From contig JAAEZI010000005.1 of the NCBI GenBank assembly GCA_018222915.1, positions 51,836-115,835 on the forward strand: a stretch of 64,000 bases of DNA, read 5' to 3'. The notes under the pieces are model-generated. The model worked only from the letters and a program-made list of their open reading frames with translations, made no database searches and was not told the DNA's origin. Numbering within the stretch: the stretch's first letter is position 1; each line of letters starts with the position of its first letter. The stretch comes from Algicola sp. GTDB taxonomy: Bacteria; Bacteroidota; Bacteroidia; Flavobacteriales; Flavobacteriaceae. Below, in pieces: positions 46,695 through 56,617 of the stretch. The position numbers and the translations under genes were made by a program.

Positions 46695-46817
46695 TTTTCT
46701 AAGTTTTTGAGTTAATAAATAAATTAAAACAAAAGCCAAATAAGCTTCAAAGGAAGCATACTTAATAGAAAAATGTTAAAAAGAAATACGTAACTACAGA
46801 TGAGTAATTACGTTTGG

Positions 46818-46939
46818 GTTATCTATCCAGCTTATCGATAAATGAATCGAAAAACTCAGTAGAATTTAGCACCTTCATTGATTAATTCAATGGGTTGCTA
46901 AGGCTTCATCGGGTCTATTCCCTCCGCCTTTCTTGATAA
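46818..46939 (-). promoter_or_regulatory. SAM-I (S-box) riboswitch
   Basis: Read on the minus strand the segment starts GTTATCAAGAAAGGCGGAGG, continues with GACCCGATGAAGCCTTAGCAACC and, after a variable P3 hairpin, GGTGCTAAATTC. These are the invariant parts of the SAM-I aptamer, including the kink-turn GATGA. P1 can close as GTTATC (46939-46934)/GATAAC (46823-46818). An AT-rich hairpin ACGTAATTAC-tcatct-GTAGTTACGT (46813-46788) followed by ATTTCTTTTT is the likely expression platform. It controls the metY-to-metF operon, presumably off at high SAM. Confidence 0.95.
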
Positions 46940-46970
46940 CATTTCAGTAAGTTATTGAACTTTGTGAACA

Positions 46971-47003
46971 CAAATATTGCAATAGAAAAATCACAATTCC
47001 AAA
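46971..47003 (-). promoter_or_regulatory. Probable promoter of the met/cys operon
   Basis: On the minus strand TTTG (47003-47000) and AATATTTG (46978-46971), 21 bases apart; the -7 element has one mismatch to TAnnTTTG. The riboswitch begins about 30 bases downstream. The rest of the 46740-47125 gap holds no gene that I can see. Confidence 0.5.
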
Positions 47004-47125
47004 TTTATATCGCATTATTTAGAAATATTTATGAGATTCCTATTTGATATACCAGAAACTGATTATTTCGTAATCTTTAGATGCTCCATTCAAAATAGCG
47101 GTAGGATCTTAGGGATAAAAAAAGC

Positions 47126-48676
47126 TTACACCTGGTTGTTTCTTGCCAGATATTTTTGACGAATAACCTCACCCACTGGTTTATTTTGAATTTTACTCTC
47201 TAACCAAGAAATAATATCTAAATACAAAAAAGCGCGACGCTCATATGGGTGATCTTCATAGGGCTTTAATATGTTATAGAGTTGCTCAAAGGCCTTCTTG
47301 ATATCTTGCGGATAAATATCCTGTAACCCTCTAATAAATTTTATCATTTCCTTTTGCACCTCGTAAAGGTCATTAATTTTTAAAAGGAACTTATAAGTAC
47401 TTCTTAACAAGGCTTCAATGTGATAATCCAAACCAGCTTCATAATGCGCTACCAAATTTAAAACGCGCGCGAAGCACTGTAAATCCTCGCGCATCAATAA
47501 CGATTTATTATTGATAATTTTATCTAAATAGAAGATACATTCTTTATTATTTCCAGCTCCGAAATGAAGACTAGCAAACTTGTAATAAAAAATCATCGTA
47601 TGGTGCACATCTAGGCGATCTTTGAACCTTTTAAGTTCTTTTTCAATTTTAGGAATAATTTTTAATCCATCCTGGAAGCTACCATCAATAAAATAAAGGT
47701 TGATTGAATTAAGATTTAAATATAAAAACGTAAGCGCTTGTACATTTTCATCTTTAGGAAACTTCTTTTCAGTGGTTATATGCTGAAATTTCAGTAGTTG
47801 TTCCTGAAATTTATCCTTATTGCCTATAAAAAATAGCGCCTCAAGCAGGTAGTTATTCCCCTTGAGGAAAAACACAGGATTAAGCTGAATCATTTCTGGA
47901 TGTTCATAGAACAAATCAACCCATTTCAAAGCATATTTATAACAATTTTTGAAATCCTGCATTAAAAAGCTATACCATAAATAGGCGTTGTATAACCATA
48001 ATTTTTCTCTGAAGCCGAGATCCTTAATATGAAATTTTGGCAACCTATTTTCAAAATATTGCGTTACCTCTTGACTTTCAGCTTCATTTTTAACATAACC
48101 TGTCTTTAAAATAATGCTATAAAGTTGCAAAGATAAATTAGACAGTTTACTCGCTATCACATTCTGAAAGCTGAGTTCTTTCGCTTGTATGGTCAATTCA
48201 TCAGCACGTGTACTGATACTTCTTGTAATGTATTGTGACTCAATAATTTTTTCAAGTTCCACAATTTCGTAGGCCAAATTTTTCTCCTCATTCTGAATCG
48301 CCACCTCCTTGGATTTATCCAAAATTTTAAGACTCTGCTTATACAAGCCTTTATGATATAAAATGGAGGCAAAATCTAATTGTTCTCTAATTTGAGACCT
48401 GATATTTTGATGCGAAGGATTGAGCTTCAAACTAATTAAAATCTGCTTATACAGATGGGCTTTAACATTTGCTAACTGCTGTTTCTTAACCGTTCCAGTT
48501 TTTAGAATTGCCGACTCATCATATGAGGAGGCTTTGTCCAAAATATTGAATAAATTCAAAAATTTTGAATCCTGATTAACCTCCAATCGTCCAACATACA
48601 ATTTGAATTGTCGCTTTTCTGATTTGGTAAGCGATTTTACCAATAGAAATAAGTTATCTTTTTGATCCTTAGTCAT
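47126..48676 (-). CDS. Conserved-looking helical protein of unknown function
   Basis: A 516-residue cytoplasmic protein with no signal peptide. It is almost entirely alpha-helical by composition, with repeating Leu/Tyr/Lys patterns resembling tetratricopeptide-like repeats (for example DFASILYHKGLYKQSLKILD), and no catalytic motif. I do not recognise the family. It is transcribed divergently from leuA, with the intergenic region shared. A scaffolding or regulatory role would be a guess. Confidence 0.75.
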   Translation of the reverse strand: MTKDQKDNLFLLVKSLTKSEKRQFKLYVGRLEVNQDSKFLNLFNILDKASSYDESAILKTGTVKKQQLANVKAHLYKQILISLKLNPSHQNIRSQIREQLDFASILYHKGLYKQSLKILDKSKEVAIQNEEKNLAYEIVELEKIIESQYITRSISTRADELTIQAKELSFQNVIASKLSNLSLQLYSIILKTGYVKNEAESQEVTQYFENRLPKFHIKDLGFREKLWLYNAYLWYSFLMQDFKNCYKYALKWVDLFYEHPEMIQLNPVFFLKGNNYLLEALFFIGNKDKFQEQLLKFQHITTEKKFPKDENVQALTFLYLNLNSINLYFIDGSFQDGLKIIPKIEKELKRFKDRLDVHHTMIFYYKFASLHFGAGNNKECIFYLDKIINNKSLLMREDLQCFARVLNLVAHYEAGLDYHIEALLRSTYKFLLKINDLYEVQKEMIKFIRGLQDIYPQDIKKAFEQLYNILKPYEDHPYERRAFLYLDIISWLESKIQNKPVGEVIRQKYLARNNQV

Positions 48677-48823
48677 CTAATAGAATACGATTTATATTAT
48701 TGATTTTCAGTTATTTAAATCTTATTTAATTCGTTGAACATCGTAAAGTTAGTTTAAACAGAAACGTTAATGTATAACCAAAGTATAAATTCGTAAGACA
48801 ACTGAAAAATAAATGTTCAATAA

Positions 48824-49999
48824 ATGTCTGATAACAACGTACAAATTTTTGACACAACGCTCCGAGATGGCGAGCAAGTCCCAGGCTGTAAATTAAATAC
48901 CAATCAGAAATTAATCATTGCAGAGCGGCTGGATGCTTTAGGCGTTAATGTCATTGAAGCTGGATTTCCAGTTTCAAGCCCAGGTGATTTTAAATCGGTA
49001 GAAGAAATATCCAAACTCATAAAAAATGCCACCGTATGTGGATTGACACGTGCTGTAGAAAACGATATCAAAGTGGCGGCTGAAGCCCTTAAATTTGCAA
49101 AAAAACCAAGAATACATACAGGCATTGGCACTTCTGAATCACACATCAAATTCAAATTTAATTCAGATCAGGACACTATTTTAAAACGAGCATACGACGC
49201 TGTTGCTTATGCTAAGTCTTTTGTTGAAGATGTGGAGTTTTATGCGGAAGATGCAGGACGAACCGATAATGAATTTTTAGCTCGCATCTGCGAAGCAGCT
49301 ATCCAAGCAGGTGCCACAGTGCTAAACATCCCTGACACTACAGGCTATTGTCTGCCTAGTGAGTACGGTGAAAAAATGAAATATCTCATGGAACACGTTA
49401 GAGGTATTGACAAAGTCATCTTATCTTGTCATTGCCACAACGACCTTGGTCTGGCCACAGCGAATTCCATAGAAGGTGTCATTAATGGTGCACGTCAGAT
49501 TGAATGTACTATCAACGGTATTGGAGAACGTGCTGGCAACACAGCTTTAGAGGAAGTTGTGATGATTTTAAAACAACATCCTTATCTCAAGTTAGATACC
49601 AGTATCAATACGCAACATCTATATGGCATTAGTCAATTAGTAAGTGACAGTATGGGTATTTACACGCAACCCAATAAGGCTATTGTTGGTGCTAATGCGT
49701 TTGCGCATAGTTCTGGGATTCACCAAGACGGTGTTATTAAGCATCGTGAAACTTATGAAATTATCGACCCTAAAGACGTTGGTGTTACTGAAAGCGCTAT
49801 CGTATTAACCGCAAGAAGTGGACGTGCAGCGTTAGCTTATAGAGCCAAAAATGTTGGCTATGAATTAACGAAATTACAGTTAGATGATGTTTACGCTAAC
49901 TTTTTGACGTTTGCCGACCGAAAAAAGGAAATCAATGATAATGATATTCATCAAATCATTGAAACGAGTCAAGTATATAGAGAAATAATTAGCGCATAA
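48824..49999 (+). CDS. leuA: 2-isopropylmalate synthase
   Basis: First committed step of leucine synthesis. HMGL-like barrel with [13 protein letters not shown] at 9-21 and HCHNDLGLA as metal site. At 391 residues it lacks the C-terminal allosteric LeuA dimer domain of the full-length enzyme (about 510 residues), so it is the short form, and leucine feedback at that domain is not expected. First gene of leuACDB; abuts leuC. Confidence 0.92.
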   Translation: MSDNNVQIFDTTLRDGEQVPGCKLNTNQKLIIAERLDALGVNVIEAGFPVSSPGDFKSVEEISKLIKNATVCGLTRAVENDIKVAAEALKFAKKPRIHTGIGTSESHIKFKFNSDQDTILKRAYDAVAYAKSFVEDVEFYAEDAGRTDNEFLARICEAAIQAGATVLNIPDTTGYCLPSEYGEKMKYLMEHVRGIDKVILSCHCHNDLGLATANSIEGVINGARQIECTINGIGERAGNTALEEVVMILKQHPYLKLDTSINTQHLYGISQLVSDSMGIYTQPNKAIVGANAFAHSSGIHQDGVIKHRETYEIIDPKDVGVTESAIVLTARSGRAALAYRAKNVGYELTKLQLDDVYANFLTFADRKKEINDNDIHQIIETSQVYREIISA

Positions 50000-51382
50000 A
50001 TGGGACAGACATTATTCGACAAAGTTTGGGATGCACATGTGGTAGATTCTATTCAGAACGGACCACAAATATTGTATATTGATAAACATCTAATACATGA
50101 AGTTACAAGTCCGCAAGCATTTAAAGAATTGGAAGACAGACACATTCCTATTTTCCGACCAGATCAAATTGTGGCAACGGCAGATCACAATACACCAACC
50201 ACGAACCAACATTTACCAGTTAAGGATGCTTTGTCTCGAAAACAATTAGAGCAACTCTCCTCAAACTGTAAAAAAAATAATATCACACTTTATGAATTAG
50301 GTCATAAATACAATGGTATTGTCCATGTCATGGCTCCTGAACTGGGAATTACGCAACCAGGCATGACCATCGTTTGTGGCGACAGTCACACATCTACCCA
50401 TGGAGCTTTTGGATCTATTGCCTTTGGTATTGGGACCTCTCAAGTGGCTCAAGTATTTGCAAGCCAATGCTTATTGTTGACAAAACCAAAAAGTTTACGA
50501 GTGACGGTGAATGGCAAATTAAAGCATGGTGTTTTGCCTAAGGACGTCATTCTTTATATCATTTCTAAACTTGGCACCAATGCTGGTACGGGTTATTTCT
50601 GCGAATATGCTGGTGATGTTTTTAAAAACATGTCTATGGAAGGTCGTATGACGGTTTGTAATATGAGTATCGAAATGGGTGCGCGAGGCGGCATGATTGC
50701 TCCCGACCAAACGACTTTCGACTATGTTGAAGGAAGAGCGTTTGCGCCAAAAGGTGCTGATTTTGACCAGAAAGTGGCTTATTGGAAAACATTAGCCACA
50801 GATACAGATGCGCAATTTGACAAGGAGTATTATTTTGACGCAGAAGACATCGAACCTATGGTGACCTACGGCACAAATCCTGGAATGGGAATTAAAATTT
50901 CCGATTATATTCCTGAGACGAGCGATGCTTCCTTTGAGAAATCATTGAAATACATGAATTTTGAAAAAGGAGAATCACTCATTGGGAAACCTATCAATTT
51001 TGTGTTTATTGGCAGTTGCACCAACTCAAGAATTGAAGATTTTAGAGTGGCAGCAGATTACATCAAAGGGAAACAAAAAGCAGATCATGTCACTGCTTGG
51101 CTAGTTCCAGGTAGTAAACAAGTGGAAGCCCAAATTATCAAAGAAGGCTTAAAAACTATTTTTGACGATGCTGGTTTTGAGCTTCGTCAACCTGGTTGTA
51201 GTGCTTGTTTGGCAATGAATGATGATAAAATTCCGCAGGGAGAATATTGTGTTTCGACGAGTAATCGCAACTTTGAAGGACGACAAGGTCAAGGTTCGAG
51301 AACTATTTTGGCAAGCCCATTAATGGCAGCAGCTACAGCCGTTGAAGGTAGAATAGTGGATATTACAAAACAATTGAATTAA
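50000..51382 (+). CDS. leuC: 3-isopropylmalate dehydratase large subunit
   Basis: Aconitase-family subunit carrying the 4Fe-4S cluster. Cysteine ligands are visible in GSCTNSR and GCSACLAMN, and [12 protein letters not shown] marks the family's active site. 460 residues. Starts directly after the leuA stop codon and is followed after one base by leuD. Confidence 0.95.
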   Translation: MGQTLFDKVWDAHVVDSIQNGPQILYIDKHLIHEVTSPQAFKELEDRHIPIFRPDQIVATADHNTPTTNQHLPVKDALSRKQLEQLSSNCKKNNITLYELGHKYNGIVHVMAPELGITQPGMTIVCGDSHTSTHGAFGSIAFGIGTSQVAQVFASQCLLLTKPKSLRVTVNGKLKHGVLPKDVILYIISKLGTNAGTGYFCEYAGDVFKNMSMEGRMTVCNMSIEMGARGGMIAPDQTTFDYVEGRAFAPKGADFDQKVAYWKTLATDTDAQFDKEYYFDAEDIEPMVTYGTNPGMGIKISDYIPETSDASFEKSLKYMNFEKGESLIGKPINFVFIGSCTNSRIEDFRVAADYIKGKQKADHVTAWLVPGSKQVEAQIIKEGLKTIFDDAGFELRQPGCSACLAMNDDKIPQGEYCVSTSNRNFEGRQGQGSRTILASPLMAAATAVEGRIVDITKQLN

Positions 51383-51383
51383 T

Positions 51384-51983
51384 ATGGAAAAGTTTACAAC
51401 CTTAACATCGCAAGCTATTCCATTAGCTATTGAAAATGTCGATACCGATCAAATCATACCTGCACGTTTTTTAAAAGCTACAGACCGAAAAGGCTTTGGC
51501 GACAATGCCTTTAGGGATTGGCGATATGACAAAGATGGCCGTTTGAATTCTGACTTTGTGTTGAATGATGCCTCTTACCAAGGACAAATTCTAGTCGCTG
51601 GTGATAATTTCGGGTGTGGCTCGAGTCGTGAGCATGCAGCATGGGCTCTAACCGATTATGGATTTAAAGTTATAGTATCGAGTTTTTTTGCAGATATTTT
51701 TAAAGGGAACGCCTTAAACAATGGCTTGTTACCTGTTCAAGTTTCTGAATCTTATTTGGCTGAAATGATGCAGACCATCACGGAGCAACCTGACACCAAA
51801 ATAACTGTAAATCTCGAAGCACAAACCATAGGAATTGAGGGTAACGCTCATGTTGAAAATTTTGACATAGACCCTTACAAGAAAACTTGTATGATGAATG
51901 GCTACGACGATATTGATTATTTACTCAGTAAAACCGATCGTATTGTGGCCTATGAACAAGAAATGAGTCGCGTTAGGGATTGA
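51384..51983 (+). CDS. leuD: 3-isopropylmalate dehydratase small subunit
   Basis: Swivelling domain partner of LeuC, 199 residues. [18 protein letters not shown] start ([16 protein letters not shown]) and [17 protein letters not shown] are intact. The last codons (RVRD and the TGA) are inside repeat copy B, so the C-terminal end was apparently rewritten by the repeat. The core of the enzyme is unaffected. Confidence 0.93.
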   Translation: MEKFTTLTSQAIPLAIENVDTDQIIPARFLKATDRKGFGDNAFRDWRYDKDGRLNSDFVLNDASYQGQILVAGDNFGCGSSREHAAWALTDYGFKVIVSSFFADIFKGNALNNGLLPVQVSESYLAEMMQTITEQPDTKITVNLEAQTIGIEGNAHVENFDIDPYKKTCMMNGYDDIDYLLSKTDRIVAYEQEMSRVRD

Positions 51984-52040
51984 GGCTTTGTTGGAGCTCC
52001 TTGAAAAGAGCGACTACCGAAAGCCCGACCTTGGGAACGC
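51970..52040 (+). repeat. Structured intergenic repeat, copy B
   Basis: Nearly identical to copy A (3454-3526), differing mostly by single substitutions and two short indels. Closing stem GCGTT (51970-51974)/AACGC (52036-52040) and inner stem GGCTTT (51984-51989)/AAAGCC (52020-52025). It begins within the last codons of leuD and occupies most of the gap before leuB. Confidence 0.8.
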
Positions 52041-52094
52041 CCAAATTAATAATAAAATGAATCCTTAAATTAAGGATAACCAACATACTAATTA

Positions 52095-53213
52095 ATGAAA
52101 TTACAAATTGCTGTTTTACCAGGTGATGGTATTGGACCAGAAGTGACCAAACAATCTGTAAAGGTTTTGAAAGCCATTGCACACGAGTTTGACCACACGT
52201 TTTTATTCAAGGAAGCACCCGTTGGCGCTATTGCTATCGATCAAACTGGTACACCACTACCAGACGACACTTTAGAGCTCTGTAAACATACGGATGCCAT
52301 ACTTTTTGGTGCTATTGGTGATCCTAAATATGACAATAACCCTTCTGCAAAAGTACGTCCTGAACAGGGATTGTTAAAATTGCGTAAAGCCTTAGAGCTA
52401 TATGCTAATATACGACCTGTAAAAGCATACGATACCTTGCTGAGTAAATCACCTTTGAAACGTGATATTATTAAGGGCACTGACATAAGTATCTACCGAG
52501 AATTAACTGGTGGAATTTACTTTGGAGAAAAGCAATTGAGCGATGATGGTGATACGGCTTCTGATCTATGTGAGTATTCACGTTTTGAAATTGAGCGCAT
52601 CACCCATTTGGCATTTAAAGCGGCACAAACGCGTAAACGAAAAGTAACTTTAGTGGATAAAGCCAATGTATTAGAGAGTTCGCGTTTATGGCGAAAAGTC
52701 GTCAAAGAAGTCGCTCGAAATTATCAGGATGTTACCTTGGATTTCCTCTTTGTTGATAATGCAGCCATGCAAATGATTTTAAATCCGAAACAATTTGATG
52801 TGATCTTAACCGAAAACATGTTTGGTGATATCATTAGTGATGAGGCTAGTGTGATTGGAGGGTCAATAGGTCTTTTAGCATCGGCATCTGTGGGCGACAA
52901 GCATGCCATGTTTGAACCCATTCACGGGTCCTATCCGCAAGCGAAGAACTTAGGAATTGCCAATCCCATAGCTTCCATATTATCAGCAGCCATGCTTTTG
53001 GAACATTTTGAACTCTTCGAGGAAGCTGATCTTATTAGGGAAGGTGTTGATCGCTCGTTGAAATTGAATATTACCACACCTGATTTAAATACCAAATACA
53101 ACCATATCACAACGACGAAAGTGGGCGATTTTTTGGAAGATTGTATCAATAATCCCAAAGATACCAATATGAATTTCGCAAACATACATTTAGGTCAATC
53201 TACTATTATTTAA
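52095..53213 (+). CDS. leuB: 3-isopropylmalate dehydrogenase
   Basis: NAD-dependent oxidative decarboxylation of 3-isopropylmalate. Begins MKLQIAVLPGDGIGPEV and has the NMFGDIISDEAS metal-site motif and HGSYPQAKNLGIANP (cofactor loop). 372 residues; the final ~15 residues after KVGDFLEDCI are a variable tail. It is separated from leuD by 111 bases containing repeat copy B, so its expression may depend on read-through. Confidence 0.94.
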   Translation: MKLQIAVLPGDGIGPEVTKQSVKVLKAIAHEFDHTFLFKEAPVGAIAIDQTGTPLPDDTLELCKHTDAILFGAIGDPKYDNNPSAKVRPEQGLLKLRKALELYANIRPVKAYDTLLSKSPLKRDIIKGTDISIYRELTGGIYFGEKQLSDDGDTASDLCEYSRFEIERITHLAFKAAQTRKRKVTLVDKANVLESSRLWRKVVKEVARNYQDVTLDFLFVDNAAMQMILNPKQFDVILTENMFGDIISDEASVIGGSIGLLASASVGDKHAMFEPIHGSYPQAKNLGIANPIASILSAAMLLEHFELFEEADLIREGVDRSLKLNITTPDLNTKYNHITTTKVGDFLEDCINNPKDTNMNFANIHLGQSTII

Positions 53214-53253
53214 CTTTAAGGGTAAGTCTATTAATCATAGTGGCATTGAATAG

Positions 53254-53281
53254 AAAAGCATCTGGAAACAGGTGCTTTTTG
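53254..53281. terminator. Terminator between leuB and ilvA
   Basis: AAAGCATCTG-gaaa-CAGGTGCTTT hairpin (one G-T pair) with T run on the right and A run on the left; it can end transcription of leuACDB and, in the reverse sense, ilvA. Confidence 0.85.
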
Positions 53282-53302
53282 TTATCATGACTTTCTTGGT
53301 CT

Positions 53303-54568
53303 TTAAACGAGAAACTGAAATAAATCCGGTTTGTCATTGAGGTAATCACCATAAAAGTTATGCAGTTTCATTTTAGTAATTAATGGCTGTAAATCCTCGG
53401 CAGACTGTAATTCCAAACCTACAACGGCTGCGCCATTTTCGCGATTGGTTTTTTTGGTATATTCAAAATGGGTAATGTCATCATTCGGACCTAAAATTTC
53501 AGCAACAAATTCTCGCAAGGCACCTGCTCGCTGTGGAAATTTTATAATAAAGTAATGCTTCAGATTAGCATATAACAAAGCACGTTCCTTGATTTCGGCA
53601 GTTCTTGTAATATCATTGTTACTCCCACTAACCACACATACCACGTTTTTCCCACGCAAATCGTCTCCATACTGATCAAGAACAGCAATGCTCAATGCAC
53701 CTGCAGGCTCCACTACGATGGCATCCTTATTATATAAATCTAAAATGGTTTGACAAATTTTACCTTCATCCACGACTTTAACATCATGCAATGTATCCTT
53801 ACAAATAGCGAAATTCAAATCGCCTACACGTTTGACCGCAGCACCATCTACAAAGTTTTCAATATGATTTAATGTCGTGTTTCGATTGTTCTTTATAGAG
53901 GTCAACATGGACGGTGCCCCTTTTGGTTCCACTCCTATAATTTTAGTTTGAGGTGACAAGGCTTTAAATACCGTTGACAAACCTGCCGAAAGCCCACCAC
54001 CTCCAACAGGTATAAATACATAATGAATTGGATGTGCCTTGGCTTGATCTATAATTTCTAAACCAACAGTCGCCTGACCTTCAATAACTTTCTCATCATT
54101 AAAAGGGTGAATAAATGTTTTGTTTAAGCGTTCACAGACTTCCATAGCCGAATGGTACGCGTCATCAAAAGTGTCGCCTACCAATACGACATCTACATAA
54201 GCCTCACCAAACATTTTTACCTGTTCTATCTTTTGATTTGGTGTTGGTGCAGGCATAAAAATAGTCCCTTTTATTTTCAACAGTTTACAAGAAAGTGCGA
54301 CGCCTTGTGCGTGGTTACCTGCACTCGCACAGACAATTTCATTTTCTATCTGTCTCGCATCTAATGATGAAATTTTGTTGTCGGCACCTCTAATTTTATA
54401 AGATCGTACCTCTTGAAGATCTTCCCGCTTAAAGTAAATATTAGCATTAAATTGCTTAGAATAGCGCGCATTCTTAATTAATGGCGTCACAGATGCAATG
54501 CCTTTTAATTTTTCTGCAGCAGCTTCAACAGCGTCTAAAGTGGGTTTGTATGTTGTTTGAGTCTCCAT
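53303..54568 (-). CDS. ilvA: Threonine dehydratase (biosynthetic)
   Basis: PLP enzyme converting threonine to 2-oxobutanoate for isoleucine. The PLP lysine is Lys58 in RSYKIRGA and the phosphate loop is VGGGGLSAG. The C-terminal ~90 residues form one ACT-like regulatory domain (KFPQRAGALREFV), giving 421 residues, the short biosynthetic form. Overlaps the ilvC stop by one base; last gene of ilvDBNCA. Confidence 0.93.
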   Translation of the reverse strand: METQTTYKPTLDAVEAAAEKLKGIASVTPLIKNARYSKQFNANIYFKREDLQEVRSYKIRGADNKISSLDARQIENEIVCASAGNHAQGVALSCKLLKIKGTIFMPAPTPNQKIEQVKMFGEAYVDVVLVGDTFDDAYHSAMEVCERLNKTFIHPFNDEKVIEGQATVGLEIIDQAKAHPIHYVFIPVGGGGLSAGLSTVFKALSPQTKIIGVEPKGAPSMLTSIKNNRNTTLNHIENFVDGAAVKRVGDLNFAICKDTLHDVKVVDEGKICQTILDLYNKDAIVVEPAGALSIAVLDQYGDDLRGKNVVCVVSGSNNDITRTAEIKERALLYANLKHYFIIKFPQRAGALREFVAEILGPNDDITHFEYTKKTNRENGAAVVGLELQSAEDLQPLITKMKLHNFYGDYLNDKPDLFQFLV

Positions 54569-56073
54569 TAAGCTAACACCGATTGCGGCGTTTTAACGTC
54601 TTCTGTTTTGATGACTTTCATCGCACTCATAGATGCTCGCAATCTTTTACCTACCGCCTCTATTGGATGATTTCTAATAGCCTCATTCACACGAATGAGT
54701 TCTACATTGTCTACGGCATTTGATTGTGCATAGGTGCTTCCAATTAAAGAGGTATCAACTGACGTCATAAATTCCTTTAGTAATGGCTTGCAAGCATGAT
54801 CAAATAAATAGCAACCATATTCTGCGGTATCAGAAATAACACGATTCATTTCAAACAGTTTTTTTCGAGCGATGGTATTAGCTATCAGAGGTAGTTCGTG
54901 TAATGATTCGTAGTAAGCGGAATCTTCAATGATCCCTGCGCTCACCATCGTTTCAAAAGCCAATTCTACACCCGATTTCACAAATGCTACTAAAAGAAGG
55001 CCATGATCAAAATAGGCTTGCTCACTGATATGACTGGTGGTTAACGCTGTTTTCTCAAAAGCAGTTTCACCTGTTTCTGCGCGCCATTTTAATAAGTTTT
55101 GATCATCATTTGCCCAATCTTCCATCATGGTTTTTGAAAAATGTCCTGAGATAATATCATCCATGTGCTTTTCAAATAATGGTCGCATAATCCCTTTCAA
55201 TGTTTCTGCCAATTCGAAGGCTTTGATTTTGGCCGGATTAGATAAGCGATCCATCATATTGGTAATCCCTCCATGCTTTAAGGCTTCTGTTATGGTTTCC
55301 CATCCAAATTGAATCAGTTTAGCCGCATAACCAGCATCGATTCCTTCTTCAACCATTTTATCAAAAGATAGAATAGCACCTGTTTGTAACAAACCACACA
55401 AAATAGTTTGCTCTCCCATTAAATCAGATTTTACTTCTGCCACAAAAGACGATTCAAGCACACCTGCTCTATCACCACCAGTAGCCACAGCATACGCTTT
55501 TGCTTGCGCCCAACCTTTGTTTTCTGGATCATTTTCGGGATGTACAGCAATTAATGTTGGCACACCAAAACCACGTTTATATTCTTCACGAACTTCGGTA
55601 CCTGGACACTTAGGTGCTACCATTATCACCGTGATATCTTCACGAATTTTCATTCCTTCCTCCACGATGTTAAAACCATGAGAATAACTGAGGGTGGCAC
55701 CTTTTTTCATCAGTGGCATCACTGCTTTTACCACATTATTATGTTGCTTATCTGGTGTCAAATTCAAGACTAAATCGGCATTAGGAATGAGTTCTTCATA
55801 AGTCCCTACATGAAAGTCGTTTTCAGTGGCATTTTTAAAAGATGCTCTTTTTTCATCGATAGCTTGCTGTCTCAAAGCATAAGCAATATCCAATCCCGAA
55901 TCTCTCATATTCAACCCTTGGTTCAGACCTTGAGCGCCACAACCTATAATAACAATCTTCTTTCCTTTTAAGGCATTCACACCGTCTTCAAACTCTGAGG
56001 CTTTCATAAAGCGGCATTTTCCTAATTGATCTAATTGTTGTCTTAATGATAATGTGTTAAAGTAATTTGACAT
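54568..56073 (-). CDS. ilvC: Ketol-acid reductoisomerase (long, class II form)
   Basis: Second common step of branched-chain synthesis. The dinucleotide motif CGAQGLNQG is at 45-53, with Arg68 in the following loop suggesting NADPH. At 501 residues, with a duplicated helical knot domain, it belongs to the long class II enzymes rather than the ~330-residue class I. Eleven bases downstream of ilvN. Confidence 0.94.
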   Translation of the reverse strand: MSNYFNTLSLRQQLDQLGKCRFMKASEFEDGVNALKGKKIVIIGCGAQGLNQGLNMRDSGLDIAYALRQQAIDEKRASFKNATENDFHVGTYEELIPNADLVLNLTPDKQHNNVVKAVMPLMKKGATLSYSHGFNIVEEGMKIREDITVIMVAPKCPGTEVREEYKRGFGVPTLIAVHPENDPENKGWAQAKAYAVATGGDRAGVLESSFVAEVKSDLMGEQTILCGLLQTGAILSFDKMVEEGIDAGYAAKLIQFGWETITEALKHGGITNMMDRLSNPAKIKAFELAETLKGIMRPLFEKHMDDIISGHFSKTMMEDWANDDQNLLKWRAETGETAFEKTALTTSHISEQAYFDHGLLLVAFVKSGVELAFETMVSAGIIEDSAYYESLHELPLIANTIARKKLFEMNRVISDTAEYGCYLFDHACKPLLKEFMTSVDTSLIGSTYAQSNAVDNVELIRVNEAIRNHPIEAVGKRLRASMSAMKVIKTEDVKTPQSVLA

Positions 56074-56084
56074 TTTAGTAGTTT

Positions 56085-56615
56085 TTAATGTTGAAATGCT
56101 TCGAGCATTTTTGATATCTTCATTTCATCTTTGGTGACAGCTATCCTCCCAGATCGGGTAAATTGCATGATTCCAAAAACACTTAATTCTCTATATAACA
56201 ATTCTATTTCCTGCTTACGTCCTGATTTTTCCAAAACGAAAAACTCCTTATTAACCGTCACAATTCTAGCATTGCTCTCTTTAATAATATTCTGAATTTG
56301 ACGTTCCTCAAACAACAAATCCGATTTTATTTTAAACAAACAAGATTCTTGATAAATGGTTTCATCTTCTCTGTGATAAAACGCTTTGATAACCTCAACT
56401 TGTTTATCTATTTGACCGATGATTTTTTTCATTTGAGTTTCAGTCATATTCACCACAATGGTAAATCTTGAGACGCCTTCAATTTCTGATACGGATGAAT
56501 TAATACTCTCAATATTAATATGACGTCGTTGAAAAATGGCTGAAATCCTGTTTAACAGACCAATGTTATTTTCTGTGTATACCGAAACGGTAAATTGATT
56601 GATTTGCTCTTCCAT
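56085..56615 (-). CDS. ilvN: Acetolactate synthase small (regulatory) subunit
   Basis: N-terminal ACT domain ([21 protein letters not shown]) followed by a second ACT-like C-terminal domain; 176 residues, normal. It should confer valine feedback on IlvB. Two bases after ilvB. Confidence 0.93.
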   Translation of the reverse strand: MEEQINQFTVSVYTENNIGLLNRISAIFQRRHINIESINSSVSEIEGVSRFTIVVNMTETQMKKIIGQIDKQVEVIKAFYHREDETIYQESCLFKIKSDLLFEERQIQNIIKESNARIVTVNKEFFVLEKSGRKQEIELLYRELSVFGIMQFTRSGRIAVTKDEMKISKMLEAFQH

Positions 56616-56617
56616 AA

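Noticed and set aside
46695..46739. 15-codon extension of metY upstream of 46694.
   Set aside because: MSTQKFATQALHAGHD is the usual N-terminus; the extension lies in the leader after the riboswitch.
51973..52182. Minus-strand ORF of 69 codons over the leuD-leuB gap.
   Set aside because: It is the reverse reading of repeat copy B and the leuB start; no gene-like composition.
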